Shown here: in pieces, positions 8,029 to 15,520 of the stretch | How the letters are laid out: each line of letters begins with the position of its first letter | Numbering within the stretch: position 1 is the first letter of the stretch | From: CAZMXI01 sp964570205 | GTDB taxonomy: Bacteria; Planctomycetota; Phycisphaerae; Tepidisphaerales; Tepidisphaeraceae | Length of the DNA: 21,425 nt | Reading direction: 5' to 3' | Assembly (NCBI GenBank): GCA_964570205.1 | Contig: CAZMXI010000080.1 | Coordinates: 1 to 21,425, forward strand | Notes under the pieces: model-generated | Database searches by the model: none | Told to the model about the DNA's origin: nothing | Seen by the model: the letters and a program-made list of their open reading frames with translations, nothing else | Program-made: the position numbers and the translations under genes

Positions 8029-8105
8029 CGAAGGTCATGGCAATGGTCATGTTTGCGCCCATGACTTGCCGGGACCGCCTGGGAACATGACCTTCGTCAC
8101 ATGAC
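8029..8105. promoter_or_regulatory. Cluster of GTCATG/CATGAC boxes between pilin and kinase genes
   Basis: Five boxes lie in 73 bases: GGTCATG at 8033-8039 and 8045-8051, then the inverse CATGAC at 8060-8065, 8086-8091 and 8100-8105. The outer pair forms a perfect 11-bp inverted repeat (CGAAGGTCATG at 8029-8039 and CATGACCTTCG at 8086-8096). The inner pair forms a 6-bp inverted repeat with an 8-base spacer. The last box overlaps the proposed -35 element of the kinase gene. Such clustering in a divergent regulatory region suggests operator sites, most simply for the NarL-type regulator encoded next door. Confidence 0.55.
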
Positions 8106-8128
8106 ACGGCCTCTACGGTGGTTAGAAT
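8101..8128 (+). promoter_or_regulatory. Promoter of the kinase/regulator operon, leaderless type
   Basis: ATGACA (8101-8106), a 16-base spacer and TAGAAT (8123-8128), each matching the sigma-70 consensus at 5 of 6 positions. The predicted start is 8135-8136, coinciding with the ATG at 8136, which has no convincing ribosome site close to it. Confidence 0.5.
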
Positions 8129-8135
8129 CGTCCAC

Positions 8136-9464
8136 ATGCCCATGAACCCGTCCGTCCCCGTGCGACTCCCGCGGCAGTCGGCACCGGTGGCGACGTCAAT
8201 GCTCGCCCTGCCCCTGATGGAAAGCCCCCAGGAGACAGACCACCGGAAGACTCTTGCCTTGCGAGCCGTCCAGTGGGCGATGGCGGCCATGGTCGCCGTC
8301 GCGGTTGCCGGGGCCCTGATCACGGGCGATCAAGAGTTGCGGGCAGCACGGCTGGGCCTGCTTCTGTCGGCGGCGCTGGCGTACATCGTCTGGAGCCTCT
8401 ACAGCACGCGCGACGTAATCCAATATGCGCTGTGGCACCATGGCGCGTCACCTCCGCCCCCGTTTCCATCGCCGGGACGGCTCCGGCCAGTCGTCCATAT
8501 CGCCATTCAGTTTGTCCTCGCCGAGGCCATTGTCGCCCTCGCCGGGCCGCTGCGAAGCATCGGGCTGCTGTGGCTGGTGCTGCTCCCGCCCATCGGTCAG
8601 AGCATCATGTTCCTTCGCTGGCCGGGCATTATGGTAGTAGCGGTGCTGAGCGTGGCGCTGCATACGGCCAACGTCGCCTGGTGGCACGGCTGGGCGCCGG
8701 TGCCCCTGGCGTTGCCGGGATTCAGTGTCGCAGTGCTGTTCACGCTGGCATTCACGCAGATCACGGTCAGCGCCGAGAAGGCCCGCGGCGAGGTCGAGCG
8801 GCTTGCGGCGGAACTCAACGAGGCCAACGGACAATTGCGCGAGTACGCCCTGCAGGCCGAGGAACTCGCCGCGACGCGCGAGCGTAACCGCATGGCGCGC
8901 GAGATCCACGACAGCCTCGGCCATTGCCTGACCGTCGTCCACGTGCAACTTGAAGCAGCGCGCGCCACCTTCGATCGCAACCCGGTTCACGCCCTGGAGG
9001 CCCTGGGCAAGGCCCAGAAGGTCGCCCAGACGGGACTGAGCGACATCCGGCGGTCCGTCGCCGCGCTGCGTGTCTCGCCCCTGCATGATCGACCCCTTGC
9101 TGAGGCGATCGGCCAGCTTGTATCCGAGAGCCAGTCCACCGGACTAGCAGCGCATGCCATGGTGCAGGGCCGCCCGCGGCCGCTGCCGCCTCAGGCCGAG
9201 CTGACCCTCTATCGCGCCGCCCAGGAAGGCCTGACCAACTGCCGCAAACACGCCCAGGCGACCACCGCCAGCGTGCTTCTGGATTTCCAGTCCGAGGGCG
9301 TGGTGCGGCTGGCCGTAACGGACAACGGCGTCGGCGCGGCGGACACCTCGCAAGGATTTGGCCTGCTCGGGCTGCGCGAGCGGGCCCAGCTTCTCGGCGG
9401 CCAGATCCGCGTGCGGACCGCGCCCGGCGAAGGGTTCTCGCTGGAAGTGGAGGTGCCGGGATGA
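8136..9464 (+). CDS. NarL/DesK-type sensor histidine kinase
   Basis: A 442-residue membrane sensor kinase. About six hydrophobic segments (roughly residues 45-63, 72-90, 119-137, 141-160, 164-182 and 192-212) form the sensor region, with very short outside loops, so the signal may be membrane-borne. A coiled linker (213-248) leads to a HisKA_3 dimerisation domain with RNRMAREIHDSLGH, where His258 is the predicted phosphorylation site. The ATPase domain shows the N-box EGLTNCRKHAQ (Asn368), DNGVG (396-400) and GFGLLGLRER (407-416). Starts at GTG 8118 and ATG 8136 or 8142 are possible; 8136 fits the promoter. Its stop overlaps the regulator start (ATGA at 9461-9464), indicating translational coupling. 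The signal is unknown. Confidence 0.9.
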   Translation: MPMNPSVPVRLPRQSAPVATSMLALPLMESPQETDHRKTLALRAVQWAMAAMVAVAVAGALITGDQELRAARLGLLLSAALAYIVWSLYSTRDVIQYALWHHGASPPPPFPSPGRLRPVVHIAIQFVLAEAIVALAGPLRSIGLLWLVLLPPIGQSIMFLRWPGIMVVAVLSVALHTANVAWWHGWAPVPLALPGFSVAVLFTLAFTQITVSAEKARGEVERLAAELNEANGQLREYALQAEELAATRERNRMAREIHDSLGHCLTVVHVQLEAARATFDRNPVHALEALGKAQKVAQTGLSDIRRSVAALRVSPLHDRPLAEAIGQLVSESQSTGLAAHAMVQGRPRPLPPQAELTLYRAAQEGLTNCRKHAQATTASVLLDFQSEGVVRLAVTDNGVGAADTSQGFGLLGLRERAQLLGGQIRVRTAPGEGFSLEVEVPG

Positions 9465-10111
9465 AGCCAATTCGTGTCCTCCTGGCCGACGACCAGGCGC
9501 TCTTTCGCGAGGGTCTCCGCACGCTGCTGTCTGTCCACACGGGTATTGATGTGGTTGGTGAGGCCGCGGACGGCGAAGCGGCCGTGCGGCTGGCGAAGTC
9601 GCTGGGGCCGGATGTCGTCCTGATGGACCTGCGCATGCCCATCCTGAATGGCGTGGAGGCGACTCGGCGGATTCGCGCCCTGGGTCTGCCTTGCCAAGTG
9701 ATCGTGCTCACGACATTCGACGATGACGAGGATGTATTCGACGCGCTGCGGGCCGGCGCGATGGGATATCTGCTGAAGGATACGCCGCAGGACAAGCTGT
9801 TGGAGGCGATCGGGCTGGCGTCCAGAGGCGAGTCTTTCCTCCAGCCGTCGATCGCCACCAAAGTCGTCGCGGAGTTCAGCCGGCTTTCCAGCACAGAACC
9901 CGCAGATCGCAGGCTGATCGACACGCTGTCCGAACGCGAGATGGAGGTTCTGGAACAGTTGGCGCAGGGCAAGAGCAACAAGCAAATCGCCGCGTCGCTC
10001 TACATCACCGAGGGAACGGTGAAGAACCACATGAGCAGTATTCTGGTTAAACTGGGCGTAACAGATCGGACGCAGGCGGCCCTGAAGGCGAGGGAACTGG
10101 GCATCGCGTGA
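9461..10111 (+). CDS. NarL/LuxR-type response regulator
   Basis: A 216-residue regulator with a receiver domain (1 to about 120) containing the acidic pair Asp10-Asp11, the phosphoacceptor Asp56 in VVLMDLRMP, Thr in VLTTFDDD and Lys in YLLKD. A LuxR-type HTH follows at about 152-208 (LSEREMEVLEQLAQGKSNKQIA, then GTVKNHMSSILVKLGV). It is the cognate partner of the upstream kinase, whose stop codon it overlaps. The targets are not known; the GTCATG/CATGAC cluster upstream of the operon and of the prepilin gene is the obvious candidate. The stop codon abuts the terminator of the convergent gene. Confidence 0.95.
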   Translation: MKPIRVLLADDQALFREGLRTLLSVHTGIDVVGEAADGEAAVRLAKSLGPDVVLMDLRMPILNGVEATRRIRALGLPCQVIVLTTFDDDEDVFDALRAGAMGYLLKDTPQDKLLEAIGLASRGESFLQPSIATKVVAEFSRLSSTEPADRRLIDTLSEREMEVLEQLAQGKSNKQIAASLYITEGTVKNHMSSILVKLGVTDRTQAALKARELGIA

Positions 10112-10153
10112 AAAACGGCCGCCCCTACGCGATATGATGCAAAGGGGCGGCCG
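10111..10153 (-). terminator. Intrinsic terminator of the secreted Gly-rich protein gene
   Basis: A perfect 11-bp inverted repeat (CGGCCGCCCCT 10116-10126 and AGGGGCGGCCG 10143-10153) with a 16-base loop. Read on the minus strand the stem is followed by TTTTT (10115-10111), whose end touches the regulator's stop codon. On the plus strand there is no T-tract, but the stem may still slow read-through from the kinase/regulator operon. Confidence 0.75.
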
Positions 10154-10181
10154 CCGCGAGCCATAGGCAATGGACCGGTCG

Positions 10182-10883
10182 TTACTGAACCAGTTTCTTC
10201 GCCTCTTCCGGGGCATCCACATTCGTGGAGCCGATGTTGCTGATCTGCACCGTGGTGGTACGGTTGATTTCGCGTTCCTGGTCGTTGAACGTCATCTTGC
10301 CCTGGACCTGGTACTGATACTTCTCGAGCACGCCCTCCTTGACCCAGAACTTGGCGGTGCCCTTGGCGCCGGCGATCTGCGGGGCATTGGCGCCGCCGCG
10401 GCCACCGAAGGCCATCAGGGCCTTGGCGCCTTCCTCGGTCAGGTCGCCGCTGTAGACGCCATCGGCCAGAGCCAGCGACTTGGTCTGGGCGGCCAGTTCG
10501 GCGGCCTGATCGGCCGGGGCCTTGAAGTTCTGCGCCATGCGGGCGACGAACCGCCCGCCGCCCTGGCCCTGAGCCGCATCTTCGGCGCTCTGCCATCCGT
10601 CGGCAGTCTTGACGGCGGCTTTCTTGGCCTTAATCAGCACTTCGGTGGTATTGTTTCCACGAGTCGTCGTGACCATCACCAGCCCATCCTTGGCCACCTT
10701 GCCCTCGGTCGTGCCACCGCCACGGGCACCCTGCCCGCCGGGAGCTTCGCTGGTCTGTTTCCAACTGTAACTGCCGGCACCCAGCTTCTTGGCCGCAGAT
10801 GCAACCTCGTCTTTGCCCTCGGCCGCCACGGCCACTCCCGAAAACAGCGCAACCACGCTCAGAATAAGAACTTTACGCAACAT
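10182..10883 (-). CDS. Secreted Gly-rich protein of unknown function
   Basis: A 233-residue protein with a clear signal peptide (MLRKVLILSVVALFSGVAVA, probable cleavage before AEGKDE). The mature part has Gly-rich loops (GGQGARGGG, GQGGGRF, FGGRGGAN) between segments that look beta-rich, for example KFWVKEGVLEKYQYQVQGKM and EINRTTTVQISNIG, ending with PEEAKKLVQ. The order of a TRGNNTTEVLIK strand, a YSGDLTEEGAK segment and a final amphipathic strand pair recalls LolA-like beta folds seen in planctomycete periplasmic proteins, but this is only a resemblance. AAGGAGA about 7 bases upstream supports the ATG at 10883. It is divergent from the purine permease and is probably transcribed alone. Confidence 0.75.
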   Translation of the reverse strand: MLRKVLILSVVALFSGVAVAAEGKDEVASAAKKLGAGSYSWKQTSEAPGGQGARGGGTTEGKVAKDGLVMVTTTRGNNTTEVLIKAKKAAVKTADGWQSAEDAAQGQGGGRFVARMAQNFKAPADQAAELAAQTKSLALADGVYSGDLTEEGAKALMAFGGRGGANAPQIAGAKGTAKFWVKEGVLEKYQYQVQGKMTFNDQEREINRTTTVQISNIGSTNVDAPEEAKKLVQ

Positions 10884-11059
10884 AACACTCTCCTTCTGTT
10901 CAGACGTGAGATCACCGTGCGCAGCGGAGCGACACCCCCGCTGTCTGGCTCTACAACGGCATTGCCCGGCCGATATTTCGCGTCAGCGGCCGATTTTTCA
11001 GGCGAGGCGACATCGTGCGCGCCGGAGACCGAGGCGCAGGCGGTCCGCGATCGCGAAGG

Positions 11060-11068
11060 TGGTATACT
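11060..11068 (+). promoter_or_regulatory. Extended -10 promoter element of the purine permease gene
   Basis: TGGTATACT contains a TGn extension and a -10 hexamer (TATACT) matching the consensus at 5 of 6 positions; no -35 hexamer is evident, as is common for extended -10 promoters. A start near 11075 leaves a leader of about 40 bases, too short for a purine riboswitch. Confidence 0.45.
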
Positions 11069-11115
11069 GCATCCCCCGCTGTGGTATTGCGCCGTCATTT
11101 CGATCGGAGATTGCC

Positions 11116-12471
11116 ATGGACACCAGCAGCACGCGCAGCGCGATCGATCGTCTCTTCTCACTCAGCGCCAACGGCACCAGCATCCGCCTCGAGATCATCG
11201 GCGGCGTAACGACCTTCATCACAATGGCCTATATCATCGTGGTGAACCCGGCCATTCTGCAGGTGGCGGGCATTCCCCAGGGCCCCTCCACGACGGCGAC
11301 GGTTGTGGCCGCCATCTTCGGCACCACCCTGATGGCGTTCTATGCCAACCGGCCGATCGCCGTCGCACCTTACATGGGGGAGAACGCGTTTATCGCCTTC
11401 AGCCTGGCGGCCATAACGGTGGCCGGAGCGCCGGTCACATGGCAGCAGCGACTTGGGGCGGTGTTCGTTTCGGGGCTGGCGTTCGTGGCGTTGACCGCGC
11501 TGCATCTGCGGACCTGGCTGGTCAGCGCCATTTCGCCTTCCATGAAGCACGCCTTCGCCGCCGGCATCGGACTGTTTTTGGCGTTCATCGGACTCACGCA
11601 AACCGGCATTGTCGCCAGGGCGCCGGCGGCCCCGGTGCAGATCGGGAATTTCCACGATGCCAGGGTGTTGCTGTCGATCGCGACATTCGGCCTGATTGCC
11701 ATCCTGATGGTTCATCGGGTTCACGGCGCCATTCTCATTGGCATGGCAATTTCGGCCGTGTCGGGCTATCTGTTGAACTTGGGAGTTGCGCCCCAGGGCG
11801 TGTTCGCCATTCCTTTCACCGGGGAGTATTCCCTGGCGCCGATTGCCTTTCACCTGGACATCGCGGGGGTGTTGCGGCTGGCGTTTCTGCCTGTATTGCT
11901 CACGCTCTTCATCATGGCGTTGCTCGACACGCTGGGGACGCTGGTGGGCGTGGGCGCAGCGGGGAACATGCTTGATCAAGACGGCAACTTCCCCCAGATC
12001 GAGAAGCCCATGATGGTGGACGCCCTCTCCTGCACGTTCAGTGCGCTGGTGGGCACCAGCACGAGCGGCGCGTTCATCGAGTCGGCCACGGGCATCCGTG
12101 AAGGCGCCCGCACGGGCCTGGCCGCGCTCACCGTGGCCATGTTGTTCGCACTATCGCTGTTCTTCCTGCCGCTGGTCGAGCCGTTGCAGAAGCTGACGTA
12201 TGTCTGGGGGCCGGCACTGGTCGCAGTGGGAGTGCTGATGTTGCCGGCGGTCCGGCACATTGCGTTTGATGACCTGACGGAGTTGATTCCGGCCTTCGTG
12301 TCAGTCGCGCTGATGGTCTTCACGTACAACATAGGCAACGGTCTGACGGCCGGGCTGATTGCCCATCCCGCCTTGAAACTGGCCGGCGGGCGATTCGGCG
12401 AGATGAGCTTCGGCAGCATACTGCTGGCCGGATTATCGCTGGTCTACTACGTCGCCGGGCTGCCTCATTGA
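11116..12471 (+). CDS. AzgA-family (NCS2) purine permease
   Basis: A 451-residue polytopic membrane protein. Family landmarks are GGVTTFITMAYIIVVNP near the N-terminus, PYMGENAFIAF in the first half, and GTLVGVGAAGNMLDQDG followed by VGTSTSGAFIESATGIREGARTG in the second half. These are the conserved blocks of the AzgA/COG2252 branch of the NCS2 family (PbuG, PbuO, GhxP), which imports hypoxanthine, guanine or adenine with protons. Length and the run of 12-14 hydrophobic segments fit the family. Which purine is used cannot be read from the sequence. The start at 11116 has GGAGA about 6 bases upstream. No purine-salvage enzyme gene lies beside it. Confidence 0.93.
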   Translation: MDTSSTRSAIDRLFSLSANGTSIRLEIIGGVTTFITMAYIIVVNPAILQVAGIPQGPSTTATVVAAIFGTTLMAFYANRPIAVAPYMGENAFIAFSLAAITVAGAPVTWQQRLGAVFVSGLAFVALTALHLRTWLVSAISPSMKHAFAAGIGLFLAFIGLTQTGIVARAPAAPVQIGNFHDARVLLSIATFGLIAILMVHRVHGAILIGMAISAVSGYLLNLGVAPQGVFAIPFTGEYSLAPIAFHLDIAGVLRLAFLPVLLTLFIMALLDTLGTLVGVGAAGNMLDQDGNFPQIEKPMMVDALSCTFSALVGTSTSGAFIESATGIREGARTGLAALTVAMLFALSLFFLPLVEPLQKLTYVWGPALVAVGVLMLPAVRHIAFDDLTELIPAFVSVALMVFTYNIGNGLTAGLIAHPALKLAGGRFGEMSFGSILLAGLSLVYYVAGLPH

Positions 12472-12567
12472 AGAAGCATGGCCTTGCGGCAGCCTCCGCT
12501 CGCAGTCGAATTTCCCACTGCCTCACGCAGGCCGATGTTCAATCGGAACAGGACCGACACCGGTTCG

Positions 12568-13485
12568 TCAGGGCGATGCGTCGGCATTGCCAAACAGGGC
12601 GGATCGCGCTGCGTGAGTAATGGCCACGACGGCCGGGTGCTTGAGTTTCCTCTCGACGCTGATCGCATAGAAGCGTTCGACACATTCCGGCGCCGCGCCG
12701 ATCTCCTCGACGCTGTAGCGGTGGGCAATTTCGGCCGCGATCACGGTGGGCACAGCGAAGAAGCCGAAGCCGTCGCTGCCGAACACCTTGGTCAGGGCGC
12801 TGTCTTCGAACTCGCCGACGACGGTCGGCTCGATGCCCAGGCCGCCAAACCATCGGTCCAGCGTCCGGCGGAGGGCGGTCTGGTCGGTTGGCAGCAGAGC
12901 CGGTGCCCGGTTCAGAGACTGGGGGAAGCCCTTCCTCAACCCGGCAGCAAGTTCGGGCGCAGCAAAGAAGCTGACGCCGCACTCGCCCAGAAGGTGGCTG
13001 AACACCTTCAGCCTGGCGGTGGATTGGGCCGGCTGGTTGGCCAGGATGACATCCATGCGGTAATTCGTCAGTTCGGGAAGAAGGCGGTCGGCCGAGCCCT
13101 CCCGGCAGATCAGGCGCACGGGCTGGGCTGACTCGAAGGCGGGTTTGAGGATCTCCCGTGCGACCAGTTTGGGGACGGCTTCATCGATGCCGACAGCCAG
13201 GCGTAGCGGGCGGTCGGTGGGCCGCTCCCGCACAACGTTCATGAACTCCCGGCCGAGCGAGAAGATGCTGTCGGCATAGCTGTACGCGAGTTGGCCGACT
13301 TCCGTTAGGACCAGCCGCCTGCCCTTCCGGCGAAACAGGCGGGTACCGAGGCTGGTCTCCAGGGCGTGGACCTGAGCACTTACGGTGGATGGGGAGAGCA
13401 TCAGTTCACTAGAAGCATCAGATAGGCTTCCAGTTCTCGCGACGGTCCAGAAGTAAAGGAAATGATTGTAGTTAAGCCATTCCAC
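12568..13485 (-). CDS. nhaR: NhaR-like LysR-family transcriptional regulator
   Basis: A 305-residue LysR-type regulator. The N-terminal winged HTH (WLNYNHFLYFWTVARTGSL, then LSPSTVSAQVHALE and LFRRKGRRL) and the ligand-binding domain (FSHLLGECGVSFF, WFGGLGIEPTVVGEFEDSALTKVFG, ISVERKLKHPAVVAI) follow E. coli NhaR closely in order and wording. NhaR answers to Na+ and pH in E. coli. The start is a GTG at 13485 with AAGGA about 6 bases upstream. It is divergent from the DUF4914/carbonic anhydrase operon, with a T-N11-A dyad between them, so it most likely controls that operon and itself. No nhaA antiporter gene is present in the window, so the E. coli role should not be transferred directly. Confidence 0.88.
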   Translation of the reverse strand: MEWLNYNHFLYFWTVARTGSLSDASSELMLSPSTVSAQVHALETSLGTRLFRRKGRRLVLTEVGQLAYSYADSIFSLGREFMNVVRERPTDRPLRLAVGIDEAVPKLVAREILKPAFESAQPVRLICREGSADRLLPELTNYRMDVILANQPAQSTARLKVFSHLLGECGVSFFAAPELAAGLRKGFPQSLNRAPALLPTDQTALRRTLDRWFGGLGIEPTVVGEFEDSALTKVFGSDGFGFFAVPTVIAAEIAHRYSVEEIGAAPECVERFYAISVERKLKHPAVVAITHAARSALFGNADASP

Positions 13486-13507
13486 GGCATTCCTTCTGTT
13501 TCGGTAA

Positions 13508-13520
13508 TATCGAATGGATA
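13508..13520. promoter_or_regulatory. LysR-type T-N11-A operator candidate
   Basis: TATC-N5-GATA, an exact T-N11-A dyad of the kind bound by LysR proteins, lies 23 bases upstream of the regulator's start codon. It overlaps a weak minus-strand -10 (TATTAC at 13509-13504), which would fit autorepression. A perfect 8-bp palindrome, TTTGCAAA, is also present at 13537-13544. Confidence 0.45.
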
Positions 13521-13565
13521 CTCCAAAACTATCTAATTTGCAAAGCGGCGAGTTTGGTCCTTTGA

Positions 13566-13571
13566 TATAAG
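13566..13571 (+). promoter_or_regulatory. -10 element of the DUF4914/carbonic anhydrase operon
   Basis: TATAAG matches the -10 consensus at 5 of 6 positions and would give a leader of about 44 bases before the ATG at 13622. No -35 hexamer is found at the correct distance, which fits a promoter that depends on an activator such as the divergent LysR protein. Confidence 0.4.
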
Positions 13572-13621
13572 TGAATGTGCGGCGGCAGAGACCGCGCGCC
13601 GGACCGGAAGGAGCAAGCCCG

Positions 13622-15520
13622 ATGACCGCGTTAATAGAGGAGCCGAGGCTGAAGATACCCGACGAGCTTGCGGGGATTCTCGGGGAATGTCCCGGCTATA
13701 TGATCGCCGGCAACGTGGAGGAACTGGTCAAGCTGGCCTGTCGGGACGCCGTGAACGGCTGGCACGAGGTTGCGTACGATGTGCCCGGACGCGGCCGAAT
13801 GGTGGAGGCTCGGGTTTGCCGGGTGCGGAACGGGATCGCCGCAAACTATGTGGACCCGTACATGCGTCGTCGCGATCCGGACTGCATGGTGATCGGCGAC
13901 GACTTGCCGACGAACAAGACCCGTTTCCGCCACCGGTTCGGCAGGGATTTCGGGGAACTGCGCCAGGAGACTTTCGACTGGCTCAAGACGCAGGAACTGG
14001 CGGTTTTCCCATTCGCGGCCGGCGGGCCCGGGCAGGGCATGGATGCGGTGGTGGTAGCCCCGGCCAACGCAGGGTTCTTCGCGCTGGGTCTGGCGCTGCT
14101 TCAACGGATTTTGGATTCCGATGAGTTGCCGGAGACGTTCAACCCCAGGGCGATCATTTATGTGGCTCCGCCATTCCGGCACACGCATTTTGATGGCAAG
14201 CAGGTGGTGGTGCACAACCGCCGCGACAACCTGCACGAGCTGTTCAGCTATAACCTTTATCCGGGACCCAGTGCGAAGAAGGGGGTTTACGGGGTCCTGT
14301 TGAACCTCGGCGAACAGGAGGGATGGGTGACGGCACACTGCTCGACGGTGCAGGTCGTCACGCCGTATGACAACAAGCTCACCATCTGCCACGAGGGCGC
14401 CAGCGGCGGCGGCAAGAGCGAAATGCTCGAGCACGCTCATCGCGAGCGAGACGGCCGGATGCTGCTGGGCCACAATCTCATGACCGGCGAGGATCGCCAT
14501 GTGGTCATACCACGCACGTGCGATCTTCGGCCGGTGACCGACGACATGGCACTGTGTCATCCTTCCTTCCAGAAGGGCAACGGCAAGTTGACGGTGGTCG
14601 ATGCGGAAAACGCGTGGTTTGTTCGAGTGAACCACATCGATCGCTATGGAACGGACCCCCATCTGGAGGAAATCACCGCCCGCCCGCCGCAGCCGCTGCT
14701 TTTCCTGAACATTGACGCCGTGCCGGGGAGCACAGCGCTGATCTGGGAGCATATCGAGGATGCACCCGGCGAGCCCTGCCCGAACCCGCGTGTGATCCTG
14801 CCGCGGAGCGTCGTCCCCAATGTGGTCGATGGCCCGGTGACGGTGGACATCCGGTCTTTCGGCGTGCGCACGCCACCCTGCACACAGGAGAATCCCAGCT
14901 ACGGGATTATCGGCCTGCTGCATATCCTGCCACCCGCGCTGGCGTGGCTGTGGCGACTGGTGGCTCCGCGCGGGCATGCCAATCCCAGCATCGTCGGCAC
15001 CGAGGCCATGAGCTCTGAAGGCGTTGGTTCCTACTGGCCCTTCGCGACGGGCCGGCGCGTGGACCAAGCCAACCTGCTGCTGGAGCAGATCCTGGCAACG
15101 CCGAAGGTGCGATACATCCTCTGCCCGAACCAGCACATCGGGGCATGGCGCGTGGGCTTCATGCCGCAGTGGATCGCCCGCGAGTACCTCGCCCGCCGAG
15201 GCGGCGCGCGGTTCACGCCGGACCAGGTCGTAGATTCGCCGTGCGCCCTGCTCGGATATTCGCTGAAGAAGCTGATGGTTGAAGGCCAGACCATCGGCAA
15301 CTGGTTTCTGCGGGTGGAAACCCAGCCGGAGGTGGGCGAAGAAGCATACAACCGCGGCGCCCTGATCCTCCAGGAGTTCTTTGAGCGGCAACTGCGCAAG
15401 TTCCTGGAGGATGATCTGCATCCGCTGGGCAGGAAGATCATCGACTGCTGCCTGTCGGATGGATCCGTGGCGGACTATAGCTCGCTCATCGACGCCGAAC
15501 CGGTGATTGGCGATGAATGA
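13622..15520 (+). CDS. DUF4914 family protein with HprK/PEPCK-like P-loop
   Basis: A 632-residue soluble protein that I assign to DUF4914 from length and overall wording; its function is unknown. The central P-loop GASGGGKSE (residues 259-267) has the GxSGxGKSE form of HPr kinase and is close to the GLSGTGKTT form of PEP carboxykinase. RPVTDDMAL (303-311) resembles the DD motif that follows the P-loop in HPr kinase. Other conserved-looking blocks are NRRDNLHELFSYNLYPGPSAKKGVY (199-223), GTEAMSSEGVGSYWPFATG (459-477) and CPNQHIGAWRVGFMP (501-515). A nucleotide-dependent kinase or carboxykinase activity is therefore inferred. The start at 13622 has GGAAGGAG 8 bases upstream. It overlaps the carbonic anhydrase gene by 8 bases and is divergent from the LysR regulator. 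Confidence 0.8.
   Translation: MTALIEEPRLKIPDELAGILGECPGYMIAGNVEELVKLACRDAVNGWHEVAYDVPGRGRMVEARVCRVRNGIAANYVDPYMRRRDPDCMVIGDDLPTNKTRFRHRFGRDFGELRQETFDWLKTQELAVFPFAAGGPGQGMDAVVVAPANAGFFALGLALLQRILDSDELPETFNPRAIIYVAPPFRHTHFDGKQVVVHNRRDNLHELFSYNLYPGPSAKKGVYGVLLNLGEQEGWVTAHCSTVQVVTPYDNKLTICHEGASGGGKSEMLEHAHRERDGRMLLGHNLMTGEDRHVVIPRTCDLRPVTDDMALCHPSFQKGNGKLTVVDAENAWFVRVNHIDRYGTDPHLEEITARPPQPLLFLNIDAVPGSTALIWEHIEDAPGEPCPNPRVILPRSVVPNVVDGPVTVDIRSFGVRTPPCTQENPSYGIIGLLHILPPALAWLWRLVAPRGHANPSIVGTEAMSSEGVGSYWPFATGRRVDQANLLLEQILATPKVRYILCPNQHIGAWRVGFMPQWIAREYLARRGGARFTPDQVVDSPCALLGYSLKKLMVEGQTIGNWFLRVETQPEVGEEAYNRGALILQEFFERQLRKFLEDDLHPLGRKIIDCCLSDGSVADYSSLIDAEPVIGDE

Noticed and set aside
11069..11115. 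Purine riboswitch before the purine permease
   Set aside because: The leader is about 40 bases and lacks the conserved junction sequences of a purine aptamer.
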